Positions 1 through 7,189 of a stretch of 8,278 nt of DNA are shown here, piece by piece. Source of the stretch: Gorillibacterium sp. (lineage in GTDB: Bacteria; Bacillota; Bacilli; Paenibacillales; NBRC-103111); assembly GCA_014380705.1 (NCBI GenBank), contig JACMJI010000008.1, forward strand, positions 1 through 8,278. Reading direction: 5' to 3'. Made by a program: the position numbers and the translations under genes. The notes below the pieces were generated by a model that was given only the letters and a program-made list of their open reading frames with translations, did no database searches and was not told where the DNA came from. How positions within the stretch are numbered: the stretch's first letter is position 1; the number at the start of each line of letters is the position of its first letter.

Positions 1-675
1 AAAGAAAAGGAGTTAGTAAGTCCAAGGCATCTTGTCGCAGATAAGAATGCTCTTGTCACAAAGATCTATGCCGAGAAGGGAAAATCTGTTGTTCTACACA
101 ATACCTATGTCCGTAAAGGGCAGGTGCTGGTATCAGGAGAGCTAGGTGATGAGAAGAACCGCGAGCTTGTTTCGGCTACAGGGAAGGTCTATGGATTGGT
201 CTGGTATGAAACGACAGTTAAGGTTCCTCGCATACAGATCCACCGTAACTACACGGGGGAATCGTATAATCGCTCCTATCTTGTGATCGGGAAGCGTGGA
301 CTCCAATTAACGGGTTACCATAAAGGGAAATATAAGCAATCCCTTTCTCTTGGAGAACCTGAAATGCTGCATTTCCGCAACTGGGTAATGCCACTTGGCT
401 GGCTAAAAGAAAAGGTCATGGAGACCAGGGAAGACAAAAGAGTCCTAACCGATACTCAGGCAAAAGAAATGGGCCTAAGGCGGGCAAGGGAGGACTTGCT
501 CCGGGAAGCTGGAATGGATTCACGAATTGCTGGTGAACGGATCCTTGAGAAAAAGGTCTCCTCTGACAACCTGTTACTGCGTGTCCTCTATGAAGTGGAG
601 GAGCAGATCTCGGTAGAGCAAGTGATTGTTGAGCAGATGGAACCAAAAAGTTCAAAAGTCCCGGCTGCCAATTAA
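1..675 (+). CDS. yqfD: Sporulation protein YqfD, C-terminal part (5' end outside window)
   Basis: The reading frame is open from base 1 to a TAA at 673-675 and gives the last 224 residues; the family is about 400 residues long, so nearly half is missing upstream. An ATG-like start further in would be internal, because the frame before it translates well (HLVADKNALVTKIYAEKGK at residues 10-28). That segment, followed by VRKGQVLVSGELG and later ATGKVYGLVWYETTV, has the spacing of a lipoyl/HlyD-like beta-barrel hybrid and matches what I recall of YqfD. The last third is charged and helical (LRRAREDLLREAGMD, then VLYEVEEQISVEQV). In Bacillus the gene is transcribed in the mother cell during sporulation; its biochemical role is not established. 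It lies just upstream of phoH as in other Bacillales, separated here by about 140 bases. Family assignment is confident; function is only by association. Confidence 0.88.
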   Translation, partial: KEKELVSPRHLVADKNALVTKIYAEKGKSVVLHNTYVRKGQVLVSGELGDEKNRELVSATGKVYGLVWYETTVKVPRIQIHRNYTGESYNRSYLVIGKRGLQLTGYHKGKYKQSLSLGEPEMLHFRNWVMPLGWLKEKVMETREDKRVLTDTQAKEMGLRRAREDLLREAGMDSRIAGERILEKKVSSDNLLLRVLYEVEEQISVEQVIVEQMEPKSSKVPAAN

Positions 676-717
676 ATATTGAAGCTGGGGTTCAATGTAT
701 GCACGGCTTATTCTGAA

Positions 718-757
718 GGGTAATAGCTCAGTTGCTTAACCTTGCAACGATTAACCC
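718..757 (+). other. Two-part inverted repeat between yqfD and phoH
   Basis: GGGTAAT (718-724) can pair with ATTAACCC (750-757) with one bulged base, and inside it GTTGC (731-735) pairs with GCAAC (744-748). No T-run follows, so it is not a standard terminator. It may be an attenuation or RNA-processing stem, or chance; pairing is seen, function is inferred. Confidence 0.35.
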
Positions 758-770
758 AATCATTTACACT
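742..770 (+). promoter_or_regulatory. Weak sigma-A-like promoter candidate before phoH
   Basis: TTGCAA (742-747) and TACACT (765-770) are separated by exactly 17 bases; each matches the sigma-A consensus at four of six positions. It would start transcription about 35-40 bases before the phoH start. A separate promoter here would make sense if yqfD is mother-cell specific while phoH and the genes after it are needed in growth. The boxes are poor and the left one lies in an inverted repeat, so this is a low-confidence call. Confidence 0.2.
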
Positions 771-799
771 TACCTTAGTTGAAGATTTTATCGAAAGTG

Positions 800-804
800 A
801 GGAG
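800..804 (+). promoter_or_regulatory. Ribosome binding site deciding the phoH start
   Basis: AGGAG sits 10 bases before TTG at 815. The in-frame ATG at 806 is only one base away from it, and the most upstream in-frame TTG at 779 has no purine-rich site. This favours TTG 815; ATG 827 is the remaining alternative. Confidence 0.6.
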
Positions 805-814
805 AATGATCGGT

Positions 815-1786
815 TTGAAAGAAAATATGGCCACGGGTAAGATTGCACTGGGCAATGTCGCAGAAGGTTTGGCGCTCTTCGGTCCACAGGATCGCTACCT
901 GCACTTGATCGAGGAAGGCAGCACAGCAATAATTAATTCTCGCAGTGATGAGATCACCTTTTCGGGTGAATGGAAAGAGGTACAATCACTGGAACAGCTT
1001 TTTGAAGTGTTGCTTGAGCTTATTAGGAATAATTACACGCTTTCCGAACGAGATGTGGCTTATGCCCTTGAGCTTTCTAAAGAAATGAAAGCAGACCAGC
1101 TACTTCAGCTATTTAAAGGGGAAATTGCTACCACCTATAAAGGGAAGCCTGTTCGAATAAAAACAATAGGTCAAAAACAGTATGTCAGCCAAATTCGTAA
1201 GAATGACATTGTGTTTGGAATTGGTCCGGCTGGGACGGGGAAAACCTATATTGCTGTAGTTATGGCAATTACTGCACTTAAGGAAGGTCACGTCAAACGT
1301 ATCGTCTTAACCCGGCCTGCAGTCGAAGCTGGTGAAAGTCTTGGCTTCTTGCCAGGAGACCTCCAGGAAAAAGTTGACCCCTATCTAAGACCGTTGTATG
1401 ATGCACTTAACGATGTGCTGGGCCCTGATCAGGTGGTAAAAGCACTGGAGCGCGGCTTAATCGAGATCGCACCACTCGCCTATATGAGGGGACGCACATT
1501 GGAGGATTCATTCATCATTCTTGATGAAGCCCAGAACTCAACAGCTGAACAAATGAAAATGTTTTTGACTCGTCTTGGTTTTGGTTCCAAGATGGTTATC
1601 ACGGGTGACGTGACTCAGATTGACCTGCCTCGCGGCAAAAAATCGGGTCTTGTTGAAGCAGAGAGAATCCTCCGCGGTATCAGTGAAATTGGATTTACAT
1701 ATTTCTCCGAGCAGGATGTTGTGCGTCACTCTCTTGTACAGAGGATTATCGTTGCCTATAACCATGACCAGGAGCAGCATAGCTAA
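815..1786 (+). CDS. phoH: PhoH-like P-loop ATPase
   Basis: From TTG 815 the product is 323 residues, close to the roughly 320 of Bacillus PhoH. The N-terminal segment (IALGNVAEGLALFGPQDRYL) is typical of this subfamily. The Walker A loop GPAGTGKT is at residues 137-144, and the Walker B motif IILDEAQN centres on D237-E238, followed by the sensor-like MVITGDVTQIDLP. Related YbeZ proteins bind ATP and associate with YbeY, and PhoH-fold domains resemble superfamily 1 helicase cores, so a role in RNA metabolism or rRNA maturation is likely but not settled. Here ybeY lies two genes downstream, in line with that link. The protein should be cytoplasmic, as no membrane segment or signal peptide is seen. 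The start is uncertain (TTG 815 or ATG 827); the rest is firm. Confidence 0.93.
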   Translation: MKENMATGKIALGNVAEGLALFGPQDRYLHLIEEGSTAIINSRSDEITFSGEWKEVQSLEQLFEVLLELIRNNYTLSERDVAYALELSKEMKADQLLQLFKGEIATTYKGKPVRIKTIGQKQYVSQIRKNDIVFGIGPAGTGKTYIAVVMAITALKEGHVKRIVLTRPAVEAGESLGFLPGDLQEKVDPYLRPLYDALNDVLGPDQVVKALERGLIEIAPLAYMRGRTLEDSFIILDEAQNSTAEQMKMFLTRLGFGSKMVITGDVTQIDLPRGKKSGLVEAERILRGISEIGFTYFSEQDVVRHSLVQRIIVAYNHDQEQHS

Positions 1787-1813
1787 CGAATAGGTCCTTT
1801 ACTTAAAGTCAAC

Positions 1814-1849
1814 ATCAGAATGATAAGGTTTTGTATGGTCAATTCTGAT
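1814..1849 (+). other. Perfect 8-bp inverted repeat in the phoH-yqfF gap
   Basis: ATCAGAAT (1814-1821) and ATTCTGAT (1842-1849) are exact reverse complements separated by 20 bases. The loop is long for a terminator and no T-run follows. It could be a protein-binding operator or an RNA stem. A second, bulged pair (GGTCCG 1910-1915 with CGGATCC 1924-1930) lies nearer the yqfF ribosome binding site. The 163-base gap holds no supported gene. Confidence 0.4.
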
Positions 1850-1949
1850 TCGGAATCGGTAAATGGATGGCTTAAATGCCGCTGAAGACGTTTTATCCAT
1901 GGTGATAATGGTCCGAATGTGAACGGATCCGGAAAGAGGGTTAGTTCCA

Positions 1950-4163
1950 ATGAACCGAAACGCGCCAGCCCGCAAAATGAAAACTCCATTATGGATGAAT
2001 GGCTGGAAACAAAGTGCCTTCATCCGATTTTTTTTGTTTCTCTTTATTGCGGTTTTTGCCTATATATCGTTAATGGATCATGTTATTCCAAAAACCTATG
2101 ATCTGCGGCCGGGTACGATCAGTAAACAAACGATCTATGCTCCGAAGCAGATGCTGGACGAAATAGGCACGGAAAAGGCTCGTGAGATCGCGGCCCAGAA
2201 GGTATCACCTGTCTATCGTTCTGTTTCAATGAGAAACGACCAGCTAGTCATTGAATTGTTCGATAAGCTTGAGTTTGCTTCCTCCGATCCTTTGATGACC
2301 TCCGACGAGAAAGTAAATTTTTATCGCAATGCCATTCCCCGTGTATTTAGTGAGCATTCAGCGGAAGTTATGGACTCTGCAGCTGTTAGTGAGCCGACAG
2401 ATAGTAAACTGATTGAAGAAATGGATAAGCAGCTAATCGGACAAGAATACAAGTTTTCCGAGGAAGGTCTGTTTAAGCTGCCGCGCTTGACGACGGGGGA
2501 CGTTGCAGCCATGGAGCCCGTTTCCCGGGATATCGTCAGTAAGCTGATGTTTGAGGGTGTTGTGGATACGGCAACCGTACGGTTGAAGGTAACGCAGCTT
2601 GTTAATTCTTCGCCCTTATCTAAGAATACTCAGCGAGAACTGGTACAGGAGATTGCTAAATTTGGTATTACTCCGAATCGATTCTATGATACAAATGCAA
2701 CCGAGAAAGCACGAATCGAAGCCAGAGAAAAAACAGAGCCTGTCTACATCAACAGAAACGATGTTCTGATTGAAACAGGGGACATGGTTGATCAGGCGAC
2801 CTATGATCGTCTGGAGAAAGCAGGGCTGCTGTATAAACATAGAAACTACAGACCTGTCAGTGGTCTTTCTATTTTTGTAATCCTTATGGTGCTTCTCTTA
2901 TTTGTGCAAAGCAAACGCAGTGACATCAAAGCAAATGTTAATCCGAATAAGCAACTACTGATTTTGACAATCTTATTTGTATTGACAGTCATAAGCATGC
3001 GGCTTGTTGCAGTTGGACAAAATCTTGAATATCCAATGGTGGGTTACCTGGCGCCTATTGCCATGGGTGTGATGCTCGCGGTTATTCTACTCGATACCCC
3101 TATTGCAATAACGCTGGCCATCGTGTTCAGCATGATGTCTGCTGTCATTTTTAATACGGATCTGGATCAATTGTTCGATTTCCGTTTCGGTTTTGTCACC
3201 CTTACAGGATGTCTGACGGCGGTATACTCGATTCGCCAAGCTAGTCAGCGGGTGACTATTCTCAAATCAGGTATTGTCATTTCCTTGTTCTCATGTACTG
3301 CTGTACTGTCCATAGCATTAATGGAGAATAGGTTCGATGAGATTGCCTATTCCCTTGCTTATGCTGCAAGCAGCGGTATTATTACGGCAATCCTTGTGTT
3401 TGGGCTCCTTCCATTTTTTGAAACAGCCTTCGGTATGCTGTCTCCTCTTAAGCTTGTGGAGCTATCTAATCCGAACCATCCCTTACTGCGCAAGCTGTTA
3501 ACCGAGACGCCAGGGACGTATCATCACAGCATTATGGTCGGAAATTTGTCAGAGGCTGCTGCTGAAGCAATCGGTGCTAATGGTCTGTTATGCCGGGTTG
3601 GCTCCTTCTACCATGATATTGGCAAAACGAAACGGCCAAGCTATTTTATCGAAAATCAGATGAATATGGAAAACCCTCATGATGATATTGATCCAGGTCT
3701 AAGCATGTCGATTATCACGGCACACCCCAGAGATGGTGTAGAGATGTTAAAAGAACACAAAATTCCCCGGGCAATTATTGATATAGCGGAGCAGCATCAT
3801 GGGACAACCTTAGTTAAATATTTTTACCATAAAGCTTTAAAGAAACAGGGAGAAGATCCAGAAAATCCAATATCACAGGCCAATTACCGTTATCCAGGTC
3901 CAAAGGCACAATGTCGCGAAACAGCGATTGTTGGAATTGCAGATTGCGTAGAAGCAGCTGTTCGTTCCTTGCGTCATCCAACCATAGAGCAGATCGACAA
4001 TATGGTTAGAAAAATTATTAAAGACCGCTTAGATGATGGTCAATTTGATGAATGTGATTTAACCATTAGGGAGATTGATGTCGTGTCTAAGGTTCTCAAG
4101 GAAGCACTGCTGGGTATTTTCCATTCGCGAATCGAGTATCCAAGCGACCTTCCTGCCAAATAA
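1950..4163 (+). CDS. yqfF: Membrane HD-domain cyclic-di-AMP phosphodiesterase (PgpH/YqfF, 7TMR-HD)
   Basis: The 737-residue product starts at ATG 1950, nine bases after GAGGG. Domains in order: a membrane anchor at about 24-42; a large extracytoplasmic 7TMR-HDED-type domain at about 45-300; about seven membrane spans from about 305 to 490; and a cytoplasmic HD domain from about 505 to 700. The HD metal ligands are all visible: H525/H526 (TYHHS), H555-D556 (YHDIGKTKRP), H592 (HPRDGV), H616-H617 (QHHGTT) and D665 (GIADCVEAA). Characterised members, PgpH of Listeria and YqfF/PgpH of Bacillus, cut cyclic-di-AMP to pApA and so affect potassium and osmolyte balance, wall stress and growth. The extracytoplasmic domain is thought to sense a signal that is still unclear. 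The position between phoH and ybeY is the standard one. Activity appears intact because no catalytic residue is missing. Confidence 0.95.
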   Translation: MNRNAPARKMKTPLWMNGWKQSAFIRFFLFLFIAVFAYISLMDHVIPKTYDLRPGTISKQTIYAPKQMLDEIGTEKAREIAAQKVSPVYRSVSMRNDQLVIELFDKLEFASSDPLMTSDEKVNFYRNAIPRVFSEHSAEVMDSAAVSEPTDSKLIEEMDKQLIGQEYKFSEEGLFKLPRLTTGDVAAMEPVSRDIVSKLMFEGVVDTATVRLKVTQLVNSSPLSKNTQRELVQEIAKFGITPNRFYDTNATEKARIEAREKTEPVYINRNDVLIETGDMVDQATYDRLEKAGLLYKHRNYRPVSGLSIFVILMVLLLFVQSKRSDIKANVNPNKQLLILTILFVLTVISMRLVAVGQNLEYPMVGYLAPIAMGVMLAVILLDTPIAITLAIVFSMMSAVIFNTDLDQLFDFRFGFVTLTGCLTAVYSIRQASQRVTILKSGIVISLFSCTAVLSIALMENRFDEIAYSLAYAASSGIITAILVFGLLPFFETAFGMLSPLKLVELSNPNHPLLRKLLTETPGTYHHSIMVGNLSEAAAEAIGANGLLCRVGSFYHDIGKTKRPSYFIENQMNMENPHDDIDPGLSMSIITAHPRDGVEMLKEHKIPRAIIDIAEQHHGTTLVKYFYHKALKKQGEDPENPISQANYRYPGPKAQCRETAIVGIADCVEAAVRSLRHPTIEQIDNMVRKIIKDRLDDGQFDECDLTIREIDVVSKVLKEALLGIFHSRIEYPSDLPAK

Positions 4164-4178
4164 TAAGACGTAAACGAG

Positions 4179-4209
4179 CATGTAATGGGTAATGAACAGA
4201 AGATACATG
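4179..4209 (+). other. Inverted repeat abutting the ybeY ribosome binding site
   Basis: CATGTA (4179-4184) and TACATG (4204-4209) are perfect reverse complements with a 19-base loop, and the strong AGGAGGT of ybeY starts at the next base. Such a stem could slightly modulate ribosome access, but six base pairs with a long loop is weak and may be chance. Confidence 0.25.
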
Positions 4210-4224
4210 AGGAGGTAGATGTAA

Positions 4225-4746
4225 ATGGCATTACGTATAGAATGGTCAAATGAACAAGAGCAATTTCCGATTGGTGATGAGTTAATTACCAAACTAAAGC
4301 ATATCCTTGAGGTCGCTGGTGAAATGGAGGAGGTCATGGGTGGGGAGATTGCGTTATCCTTTGTAGATGATGAAGAGATTCGTCGTCTGAATAATGAGTT
4401 TAGGGGTAAAGATCAGGCGACGGATGTGCTTTCTTTCCCTCTGTTCGAGGAGGGAAATGAGGAGCCTGTTATAAATTATGAAGATTTAGAAGAGCTTGAT
4501 GCTGAGAATGGCATATCCGAGGCGTTTGACGAAGAAGAACTTCTTGGTGACATCGTTATTTCTGTACCCCGTGCATTAGCTCAAAGCGAGGAATATGGGC
4601 ATTCTGCTGAGCGTGAAATTGGTTTCTTGTTTGTCCATGGCTTTCTGCACCTAATTGGTTATGACCATGAGACAAGCGAGGAAGATGAGAAGATTATGTT
4701 TGCTCGCCAGGAGGAAATACTTGAACGGGCTGGACTTCCCCGGTGA
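4225..4746 (+). CDS. ybeY: rRNA maturation endoribonuclease YbeY
   Basis: The product has 173 residues and starts at ATG 4225, nine bases after a near-ideal GGAGG. The family signature HGFLHLIGYDH gives the three zinc ligands H138, H142 and H148. Upstream, RRLNNEFRGKDQATDVLSFPL matches the conserved N-terminal half. YbeY is a zinc-dependent nuclease needed for 16S rRNA 3'-end maturation and ribosome quality control; it works with Era and, in several bacteria, with PhoH/YbeZ, both encoded in this window. The protein is about 15 residues longer than the Bacillus version as I recall it. The excess falls at residues 75-105, a loop in which 15 of 31 residues are acidic. The stop codon overlaps the dgkA start, so the two are probably translationally coupled. 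Confidence 0.95.
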   Translation: MALRIEWSNEQEQFPIGDELITKLKHILEVAGEMEEVMGGEIALSFVDDEEIRRLNNEFRGKDQATDVLSFPLFEEGNEEPVINYEDLEELDAENGISEAFDEEELLGDIVISVPRALAQSEEYGHSAEREIGFLFVHGFLHLIGYDHETSEEDEKIMFARQEEILERAGLPR

Positions 4747-5456
4747 GGACGGGTCCACGCTTTTTTAGAAGCTTACGGTTTGCATATGAAGGGGTTAAGT
4801 ATGCATTAGCGTCCCAATCTAATATGAAGATCCACTTTTTTGTTACATTTGTGGTATTTATTTCCGCGGTCTTTTTCCGACTATCAGGTACAGACGTTTT
4901 ATTTATTCTGCTCGCTGTCACGCTGGTTATTGTAACGGAGTTATTGAATACTGCTATCGAAAAGACGGTAGATCTAGCCATGCCAGAGCATCACCCCTTG
5001 GCCAAAATTGCCAAAGATACTGCCGCCGCCGCCGTGTTAGTTTCGGCGGTCTTTGCCGTAATTGTAGGTGTTACCGTGTTTTACAGGCCGGTAGAAAGGC
5101 TCCTGCTGACGGTACAGACAGCTCATAGTGAGATAACGGCTGAGACGATATGGATCTACCTGATGCTTGTCCTGATCACTGTCATTGTTGCAGAAACACG
5201 GTTTGGCCGGACGATTTTCCTGCGGCCTAGCCTTTTATCATCTATAGTTGTTTCTATGGCTACATTGATTACTTTATCGGTTAACAAGCCACTGCCCGCT
5301 ATCTTATCGTATGCAATGGCCTCACTATTTCTTGTCATCTTATACCGTAGGAAGAATAGAACCATTCCAGGCCTGATTCTTGGAGCAGTCGCGGGGGCAG
5401 TCATAACCTTGTTAACGTATTATTTAAATTTCCTTTCATTGGTACCATTACATTAA
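4743..5456 (+). CDS. dgkA: DgkA-family lipid kinase with C-terminal degenerate PAP2-like membrane domain
   Basis: The GTG start at 4743 overlaps the ybeY stop by four bases (GTGA); no strong ribosome site precedes it, so coupling is likely. The product has 237 residues, about twice the 120-130 of a plain DgkA. Residues 1-115 are the kinase: RFFRSLRFAYEGVKYAL, then VTELLNTAIEKTVDL (E66, N69, E73, D77, matching E. coli E69, N72, E76, D80) and AKDTAAAAVL (K91-D92). In Gram-positive bacteria this enzyme mainly phosphorylates undecaprenol, supplying wall-lipid carrier. Residues 130-237 add about four membrane spans whose spacing resembles the PAP2 domain fused to DgkA in some Firmicutes. The PSGH motif reads PSLL (162-165), and the SR and later H positions are not kept (YRRKNRTIP, 201-209), so phosphatase activity is unlikely. 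Q25 stands where E. coli has the metal ligand E28. Kinase assignment is firm; the PAP2 origin is inference. Confidence 0.88.
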   Translation: MRTGPRFFRSLRFAYEGVKYALASQSNMKIHFFVTFVVFISAVFFRLSGTDVLFILLAVTLVIVTELLNTAIEKTVDLAMPEHHPLAKIAKDTAAAAVLVSAVFAVIVGVTVFYRPVERLLLTVQTAHSEITAETIWIYLMLVLITVIVAETRFGRTIFLRPSLLSSIVVSMATLITLSVNKPLPAILSYAMASLFLVILYRRKNRTIPGLILGAVAGAVITLLTYYLNFLSLVPLH

Positions 5457-5483
5457 ATGGTGTTGTGGCAGCTTATAATCGTC

Positions 5484-5489
5484 AAGGAG
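5484..5489 (+). promoter_or_regulatory. Ribosome binding site deciding the cdd start
   Basis: AAGGAG lies nine bases before GTG at 5499. The in-frame ATG at 5457 directly follows the dgkA stop and has no ribosome site, and it would add 14 residues not typical of cytidine deaminases. The TTG at 5490 touches the site itself. Confidence 0.75.
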
Positions 5490-5498
5490 TTGAAGTGC

Positions 5499-5945
5499 GT
5501 GAATAAACCTTCTAATGAACAATTGCTTATACTTGTCGAAGAAGCTAAACTTGCCAGAGAGAAAGCTTATGTTCCCTATTCAAATTTTCAAGTAGGAAGT
5601 GCACTGCTTGCTCAAGACGGCAGCATCCACCACGGCTGCAATGTAGAGAATGGGGCATATGGACCAACCAATTGTGCGGAACGTACCGCTCTGTTTCGGG
5701 CTATTGCTGATGGCTACCAACCAGGCACTTTTGTTGCTATGGCGGTTACTGGTGATACCAAACAGCCTATATCCCCCTGCGGTGTTTGCCGCCAGGTTAT
5801 GGTTGAACTATGTGCACCCACGATGCCGGTCATCCTCTCTAACCTTAAGGGAGCTACCGCGATAACAACGGTTTCAGAGCTTTTACCAGGCGCATTTAGC
5901 CTCTTCCATGATGCAATAAACGATAATGAGTGTAAAAAGGAGTAG
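5499..5945 (+). CDS. cdd: Cytidine deaminase
   Basis: From GTG 5499 the product has 148 residues, slightly above the 130-136 usual for the small tetrameric class. It hydrolyses cytidine and deoxycytidine to uridine and deoxyuridine in pyrimidine salvage. The active site is complete: C59-A-E61 (NCAER), with C59 a zinc ligand and E61 the proton shuttle, and PCGVC with C94 and C97 as the other two zinc ligands. The substrate-binding stretch [14 protein letters not shown] precedes them, and the late SELLPGAFS motif is present. The extra length is a short N-terminal leader and a charged C-terminal tail (NDNECKKE). The gene follows dgkA by 42 bases and its 3' end supplies the ribosome binding site of era, the arrangement known from Bacillus. 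Assignment is firm; only the start codon is a choice. Confidence 0.96.
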   Translation: MNKPSNEQLLILVEEAKLAREKAYVPYSNFQVGSALLAQDGSIHHGCNVENGAYGPTNCAERTALFRAIADGYQPGTFVAMAVTGDTKQPISPCGVCRQVMVELCAPTMPVILSNLKGATAITTVSELLPGAFSLFHDAINDNECKKE

Positions 5946-5953
5946 GATCATTG

Positions 5954-6883
5954 ATGGCAACCAAGATGGACAACAGGGGTAACCCTCCAAAGAAGCCTTA
6001 TAAATCTGGCTTTGTAGCAATTGTTGGAAGACCTAATGTCGGTAAATCGACATTAATGAATAAAGTAATTGGCCAGAAAATAGCGATTATGTCTGACAAA
6101 CCGCAGACGACCCGTAACAAAATTCATGGTGTCTATACTAAAGAAGATCTCCAAATTGTTTTTCTTGATACCCCCGGTATTCACAAGCCTCAATCCAAGC
6201 TTGGCGACTATATGATGAAGGTAGCTGAGGGAACGCTAAAGGAGGTTGATGCTGTCCTGTTCCTGGTTAATGTCGATGAGGAGCTTGGCGGTGGCGATCG
6301 TTTCATCATTGAACGTCTTAAGGACGTAACAACTCCTGTTATTCTTGTGTTGAACAAAATTGATAAAATAACTCCGGATGCCCTGTTTCCGATCATAACG
6401 GCATATAAGGATCTTTATCATTTTGCAGAGATCGTACCTGTATCTGCGCTACGCGGGAACAATGTAGACACACTCTTGACACAGGTAGAAAAGTTTCTTC
6501 CTGAAGGGCCACAGTATTATCCAGCCGACCAAGTGACCGACCACCCAGAGCAATTTGTTTGTGCCGAGCTTATTCGGGAAAAGTTGTTGATGCTAACCAG
6601 GGAAGAAATTCCTCACTCCATAGCTGTTGCTATTGAGGATATGATGGTCGAAAGTAGTGGTATGGTTCGGATTCGAGCCGTGATCTATGTAGAACGGGAT
6701 TCCCAGAAAGGGATCATCATTGGCAAAAAAGGTGCGTTACTTAAAGAAGTTGGACAACTGGCGCGAAAGGATATCGAAACACTGCTTGGCTCCAAAACAT
6801 TTTTGGAAATATGGGTAAAAGTGAAGAAGGACTGGCGGAATCAAGAGCGGGTACTTAACGATCTTGGCTTCGGGAAAGAGTAA
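5954..6883 (+). CDS. era: Ribosome-assembly GTPase Era
   Basis: From ATG 5954 the product has 309 residues, near the usual 300. TTG at 5951 is also in frame, eight bases after AAAAGGAG (5935-5942) against eleven for the ATG, so the start is uncertain by one codon. The GTPase motifs are G1 GRPNVGKS (25-32), G3 DTPG (72-75), G4 NKID (134-137) and G5 SAL (164-166). The effector region is [12 protein letters not shown]. The C-terminal KH domain has its GKKG loop at 257-260 and ends in [20 protein letters not shown]. Era binds the 3' end of 16S rRNA and checks 30S subunit assembly, acting in the same process as YbeY. The N-terminal 17 residues are a short basic extension rich in K, N and P. No membrane segment is seen, consistent with a cytoplasmic, peripherally membrane-associated protein. 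Confidence 0.97.
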   Translation: MATKMDNRGNPPKKPYKSGFVAIVGRPNVGKSTLMNKVIGQKIAIMSDKPQTTRNKIHGVYTKEDLQIVFLDTPGIHKPQSKLGDYMMKVAEGTLKEVDAVLFLVNVDEELGGGDRFIIERLKDVTTPVILVLNKIDKITPDALFPIITAYKDLYHFAEIVPVSALRGNNVDTLLTQVEKFLPEGPQYYPADQVTDHPEQFVCAELIREKLLMLTREEIPHSIAVAIEDMMVESSGMVRIRAVIYVERDSQKGIIIGKKGALLKEVGQLARKDIETLLGSKTFLEIWVKVKKDWRNQERVLNDLGFGKE

Positions 6884-6910
6884 GGTTCTATAGCAGTTCT
6901 GCGTCTCCCA

Positions 6911-6942
6911 TTAATTACAGTGTCCTATCCAGGGTTAATTAC
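6911..6942 (+). repeat. Short direct repeat TTAATTAC in the era-yqzL gap
   Basis: TTAATTAC occurs at 6911-6918 and again at 6935-6942, 24 bases apart start to start. The core TAATTA is itself palindromic, so the copies can also pair with each other. This could be a two-site operator, but AT-rich octamers repeat easily by chance. The rest of the 110-base gap shows no clear promoter or terminator. Confidence 0.3.
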
Positions 6943-6993
6943 TCGATTTCATCCTAATACTACTTACGTCATCATGATATGGGGAGGATGGGA

Positions 6994-7146
6994 ATGATGA
7001 AAGAATTTTTCTGGAAGTATTTCCAAAATACCGGGAATGTTGATGCTTATTTAATTTATAAGGAGCCTCTTGAGCAAGAAGAGGGACAAGCATTGGATCG
7101 TGAAGAGGAGTTAGCGAAACAAGCGGAAGTGGATATATTCAGTTAA
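6994..7146 (+). CDS. yqzL: YqzL family small protein
   Basis: An ORF of 50 codons runs from ATG 6994 to TAA 7144-7146, six bases after the strong GGAGG at 6983-6987. The second in-frame ATG at 6997 is an equally good start and gives 49 residues. The N-terminal half, MKEFFWKYFQNTGNVDAYLIYKE split as MKEFFWKYF and QNTGNVDAYLIYKE, is the recognisable part: F-W-K-x-F plus TGNVDAYL is the signature I know from YqzL of Bacillus. The second half is acidic and low in complexity (EQEEGQALDREEELAKQ). Position between era and recO is the conserved one and supports the call. Function is unknown; there is no membrane segment, signal peptide or cysteine. Its codons read naturally and the ribosome site is one of the best in the window, so it is a real gene. 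Confidence 0.88.
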   Translation: MMKEFFWKYFQNTGNVDAYLIYKEPLEQEEGQALDREEELAKQAEVDIFS

Positions 7147-7171
7147 GCAGGGGCTGAGTAATACTGCTTAA
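7143..7171 (+). other. Perfect inverted repeat overlapping the yqzL stop codon
   Basis: TTAAGCAG (7143-7150) and CTGCTTAA (7164-7171) are exact reverse complements with a 13-base loop, and the left arm includes the yqzL TAA. No T-run follows, so it is not a typical terminator. It may be a processing or stability element separating yqzL from recO. Confidence 0.4.
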
Positions 7172-7189
7172 TGCTCTAGTTCGCTATTC

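Noticed and set aside
1904..1909. GATAAT as a -10 box ahead of yqfF
   Set aside because: No acceptable -35 box lies 16-18 bases upstream and the extended -10 TG is absent.
1919..2101. 60-residue frame overlapping the yqfF start
   Set aside because: It overlaps the well-placed yqfF start and membrane anchor in another frame and shows no similarity; the yqfF ribosome site does not serve it.
4059..4337. 92-residue minus-strand frame across the yqfF-ybeY junction
   Set aside because: It is antisense to two well-supported genes and its protein shows no recognisable motif.
5650..5865. 71-residue frame inside cdd
   Set aside because: A shifted-frame shadow of the complete cytidine deaminase gene, with no ribosome site of its own.
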